This document shows, piece after piece, positions 45,073 through 53,508 of a DNA stretch of 64,000 bases; positions within the stretch are counted from its first letter, which is position 1, and the number at the start of each line of letters is the position of its first letter. The stretch covers positions 434,001 through 498,000 of the forward strand of contig OZ025843.1 of assembly GCA_964019425.1 (NCBI GenBank), given 5' to 3'. The notes under the pieces are model-generated. The model had not been told where the DNA came from. It saw nothing but the letters and a program-made list of their open reading frames with translations, and did not search any database. The position numbers and the translations under genes were made by a program. The DNA is from Flectonema sp. DT1601 (Eukaryota; Euglenozoa; Diplonemea; Diplonemida; Diplonemidae).

Positions 45073-47440
45073 ACTCACCACAGGGCCTCCTGACATATAC
45101 AAAGATGCTGTCCGCGGTGATGGGAAAAATGGGCATGCCAAACGGCCAATTGCTGAGCCTAGCTGCAGCTTTAAGGGCAGCAGGGGCAGCAATACCAACA
45201 CAGCAGGCTGTACCGATGATCAAAAACGACCTGCTCGAGTGGGCAGCAGCACAGAAGGATTGCAGAACCTGGTTGGCAGTACTGGTAGCATGGAAGACTG
45301 CGTCCAGATGGGCCGAGGTAGCAGCACTGACACGCAGCCAGTTTATACACGTGACCGAAGACGAGATCATAATAGATTGGTTTACCACCCCAAAAGGGAA
45401 GAGGGCGAACCCTTTCTCGCCAAGTCGATGGGCGGTGATTCAGGGATCACTGACGGAAGGAATCTTCGAGTTGTTGCAGGGAATGGGCCACTTCGAAAGT
45501 TTACACCCGTGGGACACATCAAGCCTGGTGAAAGAATTCAGAAAGGACCCCAGCATGAAGCAGTACACGGCACACTCCATAAAGAGAGGTGCGATCAGCC
45601 ACTTGATGCAGGTCTTGGCAGAGGGTCATCCTATCCCAGAAGAGCTCATAAGCAGATTAGCAAAGCACAAAACAATATCACCTCTTTCGGACGTAACCCT
45701 GAGGTATGGAGGGGATCAAGTCGCAATGGCAAGGGCACTGAGGACACAGATTGTTACCTCCCTCCTTTAGAGAGAGATGTTATTAGAAAGATAGGAGCAG
45801 GTTTCACACATCGTTCCAAGAGCACCCGCATTCCCACTACTGCTGAGGAGATTGCCTCACCTCTCCATGTTGCCTCAACTGAAACTATGGATCTTGAGAT
45901 GGTTCAAGACAGAATGCATCCAGCGATCTTGGAGAGGTTCAAGCATGTCTTGTCTTTAACGTTCCCTGTATTAAAGGAGAGAATGAACCGAGTTAGAAGG
46001 AAGAAATCACGTTTCAGCTCTGAACACGCAGAAGAATTGGTAAGATGTGGGATTGCGGTACCTGTTAGCACGGCCCCTTTGTCTGAGAACATACCTTTTA
46101 CAGTGTATGAGGAGAGGGAGACTGGGAACAGGCAACGCTTCATTTTATGGACGCGAGAAGCAAATGAAAACCTGACAGATTTTGGATATGAGCCGAATGT
46201 CCCACTAAAACATATCTCATACTACTTGGATGCAGTTCGTTCTGAGGTGGCTTCATGCAGGGATTTCAAGACTGGTTTCTTTCAGATCCAAATACCAGAA
46301 CAGTCACAGAAGTTCTTTACATTTTTCGATTCATCTGGAAGGACCTTTGCTTTGACACGATTGCCAATGGGACATGTTTGTGCACCGGAAATCATGAACA
46401 CCATTGCAGCAGTTGTGGCCGGTGATCCAATGTTTGTGAGGGAGGAGTTTGCTGAGAAACATGTTGGTATTCATTGGTGGATTGACAACATAAGGTTGTT
46501 TGGTAAGAAGGAAGATGTAGAGGCGGCGACAAGAAGAATGGATGGATTTGCTAAGGAAGCGAGAGTAACATGGAAGCCCAGTGACACAGTGAACTTGTCG
46601 CAGGATTATGAATTTCTGGGTGTTTCGTTCTCTCACTGTGATGAGGTCGTTTCTTTAGGTTCTAAGATTAAGAGGAAGATTTCAACGTGTGTTCTATCAG
46701 GTTTGAGTGCATCACAGCTTGAATCGCTGGGGGGCCGCCTTCTACATGCGAGTGCCATCGTGGGGGTCTCACCTGGAAAGTATTGGTTTGCCCTGAAGTA
46801 CATGCGCAGGATCACAAACCGCCTGAACTACGGCTCTATACAGGTGCAGGATCATGTTACTATTCCCTTGTCGGTTAAGAAGGAACTTTCAAGTTGGATT
46901 CAGGCGGTTCAGCGCACTAGGAAGATTCTTCCTGAAAGAAAAAGTGGTAGGACTGCAGAGGTGTTTGTTGATGCCTCCCTCAAAGGGTGGGGAGGTGTTA
47001 TTGTTTGGAATAGCGGTGAATTGGATATTGTGGGATCTTCATGGCCTCAAGGTGAAGATCGTCATATCAATGTGCTTGAGGCAGATGCCTTAGGGCAGAC
47101 ATTAAAAGCCATCAAAGCTGCAGACCACCTTACTATATGGGTGGACAATACCACGGTATGCGGAGTTTTTAGGAAAAAGATGTCTGTTAAGTCATTCATT
47201 TTGAACAAGTGTTTGGTCAAGGCCATTGATTTTCTTTTTCTTTTGAAATGTTCCTACACCCTTGGATGGGTTAGTACGAAGTACAATCCTGCTGACATTC
47301 CTTCAAGGGAGACTGTTTCTCATTCGACCAAGGGGAAGGTTAAACAAGCGTTGGGGGACTTTTTCAACATGCGCAGGGGTGGTGGAGCTGAGTCCAACGA
47401 AAACGGACTTCAGTTACCCCGCCGCAGCGAGCCACCTTGA
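44960..47440 (+). CDS. Reverse transcriptase-RNase H of VIPER-like element, second copy
   Basis: Open frame whose recognisable protein starts at about 45750. Upstream of that, the frame merely lies across E2 and the recombinase gene. Landmarks are an N-terminal block AEELVRCGIAVPVS, the reverse transcriptase blocks DFKTGFFQIQIPE and RLPMGHVCAPEIMN, and the RNase H blocks VFVDASLKGWGG, HINVLEADALG and STKYNPADIPSR. The part from 46091 is identical to that at 3-1352. In the family the product makes element DNA from RNA. Confidence 0.75.
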   Translation: MSPFGPVKKKKKIKRKFTSGIGQEPKAPSPLLPTYRNSLTTGPPDIYKDAVRGDGKNGHAKRPIAEPSCSFKGSRGSNTNTAGCTDDQKRPARVGSSTEGLQNLVGSTGSMEDCVQMGRGSSTDTQPVYTRDRRRDHNRLVYHPKREEGEPFLAKSMGGDSGITDGRNLRVVAGNGPLRKFTPVGHIKPGERIQKGPQHEAVHGTLHKERCDQPLDAGLGRGSSYPRRAHKQISKAQNNITSFGRNPEVWRGSSRNGKGTEDTDCYLPPLERDVIRKIGAGFTHRSKSTRIPTTAEEIASPLHVASTETMDLEMVQDRMHPAILERFKHVLSLTFPVLKERMNRVRRKKSRFSSEHAEELVRCGIAVPVSTAPLSENIPFTVYEERETGNRQRFILWTREANENLTDFGYEPNVPLKHISYYLDAVRSEVASCRDFKTGFFQIQIPEQSQKFFTFFDSSGRTFALTRLPMGHVCAPEIMNTIAAVVAGDPMFVREEFAEKHVGIHWWIDNIRLFGKKEDVEAATRRMDGFAKEARVTWKPSDTVNLSQDYEFLGVSFSHCDEVVSLGSKIKRKISTCVLSGLSASQLESLGGRLLHASAIVGVSPGKYWFALKYMRRITNRLNYGSIQVQDHVTIPLSVKKELSSWIQAVQRTRKILPERKSGRTAEVFVDASLKGWGGVIVWNSGELDIVGSSWPQGEDRHINVLEADALGQTLKAIKAADHLTIWVDNTTVCGVFRKKMSVKSFILNKCLVKAIDFLFLLKCSYTLGWVSTKYNPADIPSRETVSHSTKGKVKQALGDFFNMRRGGGAESNENGLQLPRRSEPP
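45105..45770 (+). CDS. Tyrosine recombinase of VIPER-like element (partial)
   Basis: A 221-residue frame from the first ATG; the frame is open further to the left up to the E2 junction. It carries the catalytic landmarks of tyrosine recombinases: the first arginine region TASRWAEVAALTRSQ, then HSIKRGA with the H-x-x-R pair, and LRYGG near the C-terminus with the tyrosine nucleophile. Members of this family cut and rejoin DNA through a phosphotyrosine link and integrate DIRS, Ngaro and VIPER elements as circles. The gene overlaps the reverse transcriptase frame, an arrangement the group is known to use. It is treated as part of a fossil or recent element. Confidence 0.8.
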   Translation: MLSAVMGKMGMPNGQLLSLAAALRAAGAAIPTQQAVPMIKNDLLEWAAAQKDCRTWLAVLVAWKTASRWAEVAALTRSQFIHVTEDEIIIDWFTTPKGKRANPFSPSRWAVIQGSLTEGIFELLQGMGHFESLHPWDTSSLVKEFRKDPSMKQYTAHSIKRGAISHLMQVLAEGHPIPEELISRLAKHKTISPLSDVTLRYGGDQVAMARALRTQIVTSLL

Positions 47441-47955
47441 ACCAGGGTGTTCTTGCAATCGCGCGTTCTAGTGTAATCGCTTGTTATTGGTGCGTGTGTA
47501 GTTTTTAAGTTTTATTATTTCGACAGGTGCAAAGCATGGAAGGACAATTACTAGAATTCATTCAGGTAATTTTCCACCAAGCTTAGCACCGGAAAGAAAT
47601 AATCAAAGGAATCAGACAGAAAAGTGTATGATTCCGAAGTTGGAAAAATGAACAAAACAACAGACATTTTTTATATATTCTTTAGCCTTCTATTTTTTCA
47701 AAAGAAATTCTTTATACAGCTCGATCACTTCTTTCTCTCACACTCACGTTTTCGAAGCCCACCCTCCTCACCCCTCCACCCCGTGGTGGAGCTGAGTCCA
47801 ACGAAAACGGACTTCAGTTACCCCGCCGCAGCGAGCCACCTTGAACCAGGGTGTTCTTGCAATCGCGCGTTCTAGTGTAATCGCTTGTTATTGGTGCGTG
47901 TGTAGTTTTTAAGTTTTATTATTTCGACAGGTGCAAAGCATGGAAGGACAATTAC
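47379..47955 (+). repeat. Split direct repeats B1-A2-B2, second copy
   Basis: B1 47379-47551, A2 47552-47757 and B2 47783-47955, with the same lengths and sequence as at 1291-1867. Confidence 0.85.
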
Positions 47956-49148
47956 TTATTCTGCAGAAGAGAACTGATGACGGTTTTATTCTCAAAGTGT
48001 TTACCGGCATCAGCCAAAAAATGAATCATCTTGTCCTTCCCATGCATCAAGAAGAACTTCTTCAGAACCAGATAAGTCACTGCGGCACCCTGGTTGATGT
48101 GTGGGAGGAGAAAGTCGATATGGTTTCGCTGAACCTCAGTTCCAAGCTGCTCATGTAGTACACATCCAAGTAGACTGTATTTCCCCTGTTGATAGAAAAG
48201 AGAATTTGGCTCTTCTGGCATCAGTGGAAGCTTCCCCTTCTCTTTGTAATCCAGGGTCATAATTATATGATCACCGGGATTAGATGTGTGTTCGCGATAC
48301 ACCTGACACTGCTCCCTTGCTTCGTCGATGTGGGAATCTATCTCGATAATTCCTTTGATATACTTCTCAGCTTCAGGCTTGTCGCGCGGTGGAAGGCTGT
48401 CCCGCTGATGTAGAAGGCTCCAAAGACCCCACCCATTACGCCGACCAGCATCCCAGATACATGTGGTGAAGACTGAAGACGTTAGGCGGGCAAGCTTGTT
48501 ACGGAGACTCTTGCCTGTGAGACAGTAGTTGCACACATCTGTACGGCGTCGTAACTGCTGAAACTCTACTCCACGTAGAGAACGGTACTGTGTATATGAG
48601 ATGGTGTCTTTTAGAGGGGAGTTATCGTAGACTAGTTGATACGAGGTCATCATGTTTTCAACAGTAACTGCCTCTCCCCTTCTTTTTGATTCGCGGATGA
48701 GTTTCTTGCTGGTACTACTAGAGGCCGCAAGGTGTTCATCTCGAACCTGATTTTTCATGTCGGGTGTTACAACTGATGGGCGACCACCGACATCCACCAC
48801 CTTGGCTTTGTTCTTCCATAAATCTTTTCCTACTTTTATCCCAGTCTTGTTCACTTCTGCCATTCCCCAGCCACTGGAACATAGAGCCTGTAGCAGTGCC
48901 CTCTGATGAGGCAGCTCTAGATTCTCGAAAAACTCTGGTAATCCCAAGGGTGTACTTGTTTTGAGCAGCATTGCTCGACCCATCACTGCCAGCAAGAGTG
49001 ACCCAGGATTACCACCCGATATCGTACTCAGCAGTTCTCTCACGGACTGTATTATTCTCCATGTCTCACCATTACTTGTCCTATCATTCCAGTTCTCAAA
49101 GGAACTCAGAGTTCTAACAAATTTCTGCAATGTAGTTCCTAAGCTCAT
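47952..49148 (-). pseudogene. Transposase-like protein, truncated, duplicate copy
   Basis: Same 398-codon frame as at 1864-3060, cut at the same base by repeat B2, with the same two candidate catalytic acids (LDYK and ADAG) and no third one. Because flanking DNA is identical too, this is a copy made by segmental duplication after the VIPER-like insertion. Confidence 0.55.
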
Positions 49149-49499
49149 TTTTGAGTATTTTAGGGGTAACTAACAGAGGTATAAGGCAAATGTTACTAGA
49201 AACAGTCAAAAAAGTGAAATTTTTAAACTGGTGGGCAGTAAAAGGGTGCCCCAGTACCAGATTTGAGTTTTTTGGATAGTATTTTCGTGGGGTGGTGGGC
49301 TCGGATTGGGTGTTAGGTGCCCACGGGATAGCCTGGTAAAAATTGGGGGGGGGGGTTTCTGCACCGCCTCATATTCTTTTTTATTAATTTTGAAAAAAAA
49401 AACAATCAGTTTAGCGTCTTGACCAGGACGGAAAATAGAAAGTAATCGACATAGTCGATCGATAAAAAAACAATGATAACATTGTTTATTCTTTTTTTT
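49149..49499. repeat. Duplicated spacer and satellite monomer
   Basis: Copy of 3061-3411: low-copy spacer up to 49370, then one type A monomer at 49371-49499 ending in a T-tract. No gene. Confidence 0.8.
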
Positions 49500-49837
49500 G
49501 GGTAAAGGGGTCTTTCCTACACAAATAGTTTCAGAACTAACCATTCATTACAAAATCCAAAATGGCTGTAAACCGTCCAGTTCGATCCTGGGTGAGGGCA
49601 TTTTTTTTTTTTTCCCGATTTTTTTTTCAGGTTGGACTTTGTACGGGGAGGTTGGCTTTTATTAGTGGCTCCCCCCCCTTGGGGGGGGTTGGGGGGGGGG
49701 CTTGCGTCCCGCCAAGAATTTGGCGGACGCAAGCCCCCCCCTTGCACTCTTCCCCAGCTTAACATCCATTAGTAGCAAACTTGTTTTTTCAGGTTGGACT
49801 TTGTACAGGGGAGGTTGGCTTTTATTAGTGGCTCCCC
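49500..49837. mobile_element. Truncated copy of the MULE-like non-autonomous transposon
   Basis: Copy of 3412-3749 that includes the left inverted end, the T-arm-like CCAGTTCGATCCTGG and the first giant hairpin. It breaks off in GTGGCTCCCC at 49837, where LINE-tail sequence starts. The right end is absent, so this copy could not move on its own. Confidence 0.8.
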
Positions 49838-50664
49838 TCAATTGGATCTGATCGTCGAGAAGAAGAAATTATTTTAAAGGTTGATCGGTATAGCCGATCG
49901 TCGAGAAAAATAAACAGATATAAATACAATCAGTTTAAATTAAAAAAAGAAAAAAAGATTAACGATCAAGCTGAGCTGATCCTGTTTTTATTTAAAATTA
50001 GGGGAGCGGGAGGGATGGAAGGAATAAAGGAAAAAAAAAAAAAAAAAAAGGTCGATCAATTGGATCTGATCGTCGAGAAGAAGAAAACAATTATTTATAA
50101 AAAAAAAATGGTCGGTATAGCCGATCGTTGAGAAAAGAACAGATATAAATACAATCGGTTTTGGTGATCGACGAGTGGAGCGATCACTTGACAAGAAGGA
50201 AAAAGAAAGGACCGATTAATTGGGGCTTTGATTGTATTCCCAAGGCATGTTTTTTTTTTTTTTTTTTTTATTATTCATTTACATTATTATTTTTTTTTTT
50301 TTTTTTTAAATTAATAATCACATTTTATTCAAAAATATTTCATATTAGAGTAAAAGAAAAAGAAAAAAAAGAAATAAGAGAAAAAAAAAAAAAAAAAAAA
50401 ACCATTGCTGGCCCCCTCACCACTCATAGAGGATGAGGAGGCCAGTAAGGCGTCACTCAAATCTATGCCAAGCCTTGGGAACTTGGATTGGGGTTTAGAC
50501 CATTTATAATTAACAATTAACAATTAACAATTAACCTGATTAACGTTATGATCTGACGGACATAAACATATCGATAAAATAATACAAACAAAAACGAACA
50601 ATAAATAATAAATAAGCTAAAAAACTAAATAAACAAAGTGATGTGAAAGTAAGGAAAAAGAGAA
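49838..50664 (-). repeat. LINE 3' UTR and tail
   Basis: After the stop codon come about 250 bp of UTR (to about 50400, CCATTGCTGGCCCCCTCAC), then long T/A tracts, then TGGAGCGATCACTTGACAAG and one and a half 212-bp-type units. It is cut at 49838 by fusion to the transposon fragment. It matches 61005-61831 at offset 11167. Confidence 0.75.
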
Positions 50665-53508
50665 TTACAAGGGGGTGGAGTCACCGTGAACGTCATCAGC
50701 AGAACATCTCCTTCGATTGTAACGATATCTTGATGGAGGGGTTCGTTTTTTCAGAGTTGAACGCTCAGACTTTCTCGGCGGAGTTTCATTTTCCTCATGT
50801 TCTTCTGTGTCTGGCGGACTCAAACCTTCTGCCCATGAAGCTAATTGGAACTTCAGGGCCGCAATTTGAGACCGTGCCAAGGCGAGTTGAGCATTTAAAT
50901 CGCTCGCCAGTCCCGTTAACATCATGGATTGCTCAAGCTGCTCTGCGTGAGTTGTACACCGTTGGTGATTCAGCTCCGAGAGGCGAAGTTGGGCATCCAG
51001 AAGTTGTTCTGAGAGCTCTGCCGCTTTCTCGTTTGTTTCGAGAGAGTCATCTACTGCTCGACAGTAATTCTCGAGTAAGTCAATCCTACCCTCGGACCAT
51101 TGTCTCGCAATAGGTGTATTCTCTTTAACGGAGATAACGTGACTCTCTTGTCGTAAAATCTTGGTCGGCGTGCGGTCGAGAGCTTCACTCTGCGGCATTG
51201 TCGGAGGAATTGAGGCTAGAGGACAAAGAGGGGTGATATAATTAAGGGTAGGGATAAGGGGTTTAATAAGAGGAGTAAAAAGACTACTCGTAGTTGTAAA
51301 GAGCGAGAGGTAGTTCTTTGCTATCTTCATCATAGCAACAGATTCATACAGAACGGGGGTTCGGGGGGAAACTTGTTGACTAAAGTGGGTCATACGGGGA
51401 CGTGCGGCACGCAAACTCTCGACCTCCTGTTGAGTATAGAAAAGTCTTATTTTACTTTCTCTTTCCTCATTACATTTGGTCTCCAATTCATTCGACAGAA
51501 GAACAAACCTTTGATGGTAATTAAAGAGCGCCATTTCCGATAGGTCTGCTCTCTGAGTCAGATTTGCGAGCTCACGTTTCCTGTAATCTTCCACTAAGTC
51601 ATATTGTCGAACTAGTGCAGAAAGAGAAGTCTTCGATTCATCGCGTTCTGCTGTTAACCGTTGAATTACTCCTTCCAGAAGTTCATATTCTTTTCTATCT
51701 TTTTCAATAATTAAAACAGGGGGCGCAGGAGGAAGTGAGGATGGATCCTGGTTGGTAGCTTTGATCTCAACAGGTAATCCATTTAGTAACTGCTTGTCTT
51801 TCTCGAGGGAGGCTGACATCGCATTAAAGTAAAATAAAAATAGAACATAAAAAATTCGTTCTTTCATTTGCTCTAATTCGTTTTCTAAAATCTGGCATTT
51901 CAAGGAAAGTTTCAGCCTTAATTTTCCTTCTTTTTTTTTGTACAAGGGGGTTTGAGAACCCATGTCAGATTGAGTTCTTATCACTATAGCGAAATCGGCA
52001 GGAAGTGTTTGCGATCCCGTTGACATGAGTTCAGGTGGGGGAGTCTGGAAAGAGATGGAAGAAATAGAAGAGAATGACAAGGAGAGTCCAGTGAGCTCAT
52101 CCTCATCTAACAAAACAGAAGGGGCCGGGGAGGAAGAACCATTGGCAATAAGTAGAATAGAAAGAGCCGATGCGTAACAAGTTTGCCAGATAAAACATTT
52201 CTCAAGCCACGATCTTTCAATGGTGAGCTTTTCGATCGTTTTCAGTTTTGTTACTTTGTGGATTTTGACTTCTTCCACAGGGAAGATTTCTTTACCATCT
52301 TTTATAAAACTTGCAGTGGCAGGTTCTTCTTTAATGCTGCGCATTAGTGGTCTTGAATGCCACGTGGGGAGGTTCCTCGTCTGGAACAGAACATATGAGC
52401 ACTGTCTGGCGATTCTGGTGCATTCACAAAATAAAGCTTTTGTTGGTGCTAAAGGTGAACCGATGTGACGTGTCCAGATGTTCAGCTGGTCCATGCAGAT
52501 GTTTCCTCGTACGCCAACTTCAATAGTAAAAATGTTACAGTCGAAGCCATTAGCGATGATCGAGTCTCTTAGCTTTAGGTATTTCTTTTCCTTTAAGACA
52601 TGAGAGGTTTCGAAACGATCTTCATTTGGACACGTCAGCTCCAGAATCAGTGCTCTTTTCGCAAAAAAAGAATAAATAAAAATGTCTGGTCTTAGAGAGG
52701 ACGAGACATGGCACACTTCAAGAGGAACAATTAGGCGGTTATCACCGACATCGTCGAGGATGACCCAATCATTCGCTAGTGAAAGTTCGCCTGTCTCTTT
52801 AGAAATTCTTTCTAGGGGTTTATTTTCCCCTGTTTTTAAAAAAGTTTGAGAGGGAGGCGGGAGGTTTTCTTTTCTTTTGTTGGCTTTTATTATCAACTCT
52901 TCCAAGAAGATAACAATGCGTTTTAGAACGCTGTCGTGACGCCACGTGAACCTCCCTTGTGTTAAAGAGACAGGACAGCCTGTTAAGACATGCCTGAGGG
53001 TAGGATTCACTTTGCCACACAAAACACAATTTTGGTCCACATTGGTGATGTTCCACCTCTTTAAATTATCTTGTGAGGGGAGGGTGTTTGTAACCGCTTT
53101 CAGTTGAAATGAGATATAGGCAGGATTTCCCTCCCTAAGTACCTTATTCCAGGTGAAATCGTTTATCATACATTTAGACCACTCCTTCCACTGACCTTGG
53201 ACTTGTAATTTATTCAAAGAGTTCAGTAGTTCATCTGTGGCTTCCACTTCAAAACGCTTAAGGAGATCGGGGCGAGTAGTACGTAGATCGCGCAATCGGT
53301 GACCAAGACCAGCTGATTGCTTCGCAAGAGAACGGTAAGAAAAAAACTTAATAAGGCGCTCCCACTCAGCAGAAGCTGAAAACTTTTTCGACCAGTTGGA
53401 CGATTTCTCCATAATAACATTGTAGACACCGTGCATGTCAGAGTCCTGTGAGGATCTGAGGATGTCTAGTTTAATTGATTGCGCTTGTTTATATAGCGTC
53501 TCAACTCT
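50665..53508 (-). CDS. LINE protein, C-terminal half: CCHC knuckle, endonuclease, coiled-coil tail
   Basis: In frame with the upstream half, directly after its TAA; the first ATG is at 53436 and residues are counted from there (923). C137-x2-C140-x8-H149-x4-C154 (CVLCG...RHVLTGC) is the knuckle that precedes the endonuclease in R2-type LINEs. The restriction-like endonuclease follows at about 245-310, with RPD at 249-251, E266 in ALILELTCP and KKY at 284-286, which nicks the target DNA. Family proteins end soon afterwards. Here the frame stays open for some 550 more residues with predicted coiled coils at about 575-680 and 785-870, a hydrophobic patch near 527-537 and a basic C-terminus (RYRYNRRR). 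The tail is also present in the second copy. Confidence 0.75.
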   Translation of the reverse strand, partial: RVETLYKQAQSIKLDILRSSQDSDMHGVYNVIMEKSSNWSKKFSASAEWERLIKFFSYRSLAKQSAGLGHRLRDLRTTRPDLLKRFEVEATDELLNSLNKLQVQGQWKEWSKCMINDFTWNKVLREGNPAYISFQLKAVTNTLPSQDNLKRWNITNVDQNCVLCGKVNPTLRHVLTGCPVSLTQGRFTWRHDSVLKRIVIFLEELIIKANKRKENLPPPSQTFLKTGENKPLERISKETGELSLANDWVILDDVGDNRLIVPLEVCHVSSSLRPDIFIYSFFAKRALILELTCPNEDRFETSHVLKEKKYLKLRDSIIANGFDCNIFTIEVGVRGNICMDQLNIWTRHIGSPLAPTKALFCECTRIARQCSYVLFQTRNLPTWHSRPLMRSIKEEPATASFIKDGKEIFPVEEVKIHKVTKLKTIEKLTIERSWLEKCFIWQTCYASALSILLIANGSSSPAPSVLLDEDELTGLSLSFSSISSISFQTPPPELMSTGSQTLPADFAIVIRTQSDMGSQTPLYKKKEGKLRLKLSLKCQILENELEQMKERIFYVLFLFYFNAMSASLEKDKQLLNGLPVEIKATNQDPSSLPPAPPVLIIEKDRKEYELLEGVIQRLTAERDESKTSLSALVRQYDLVEDYRKRELANLTQRADLSEMALFNYHQRFVLLSNELETKCNEERESKIRLFYTQQEVESLRAARPRMTHFSQQVSPRTPVLYESVAMMKIAKNYLSLFTTTSSLFTPLIKPLIPTLNYITPLCPLASIPPTMPQSEALDRTPTKILRQESHVISVKENTPIARQWSEGRIDLLENYCRAVDDSLETNEKAAELSEQLLDAQLRLSELNHQRCTTHAEQLEQSMMLTGLASDLNAQLALARSQIAALKFQLASWAEGLSPPDTEEHEENETPPRKSERSTLKKRTPPSRYRYNRRRCSADDVHGDSTPL

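Larger units (their letters stand above)
45073..47955 (+). mobile_element. VIPER-like element, second copy, lacking its left end
   Basis: Contains most of a tyrosine recombinase, then an overlapping reverse transcriptase-RNase H frame, then split repeats B1-A2-B2 (47379-47955). Recombinase before reverse transcriptase is the order known for VIPER. No A1 is present at the left, where repeat E2 adjoins, so the copy is incomplete there; the parts that remain look well preserved. From 46089 rightward it is the duplicate of the element at the window start. Confidence 0.8.

Noticed and set aside
50643-51113. 156-codon plus-strand frame (also at 61810-62280)
   Set aside because: It is the antisense shadow of the LINE C-terminal coding region.
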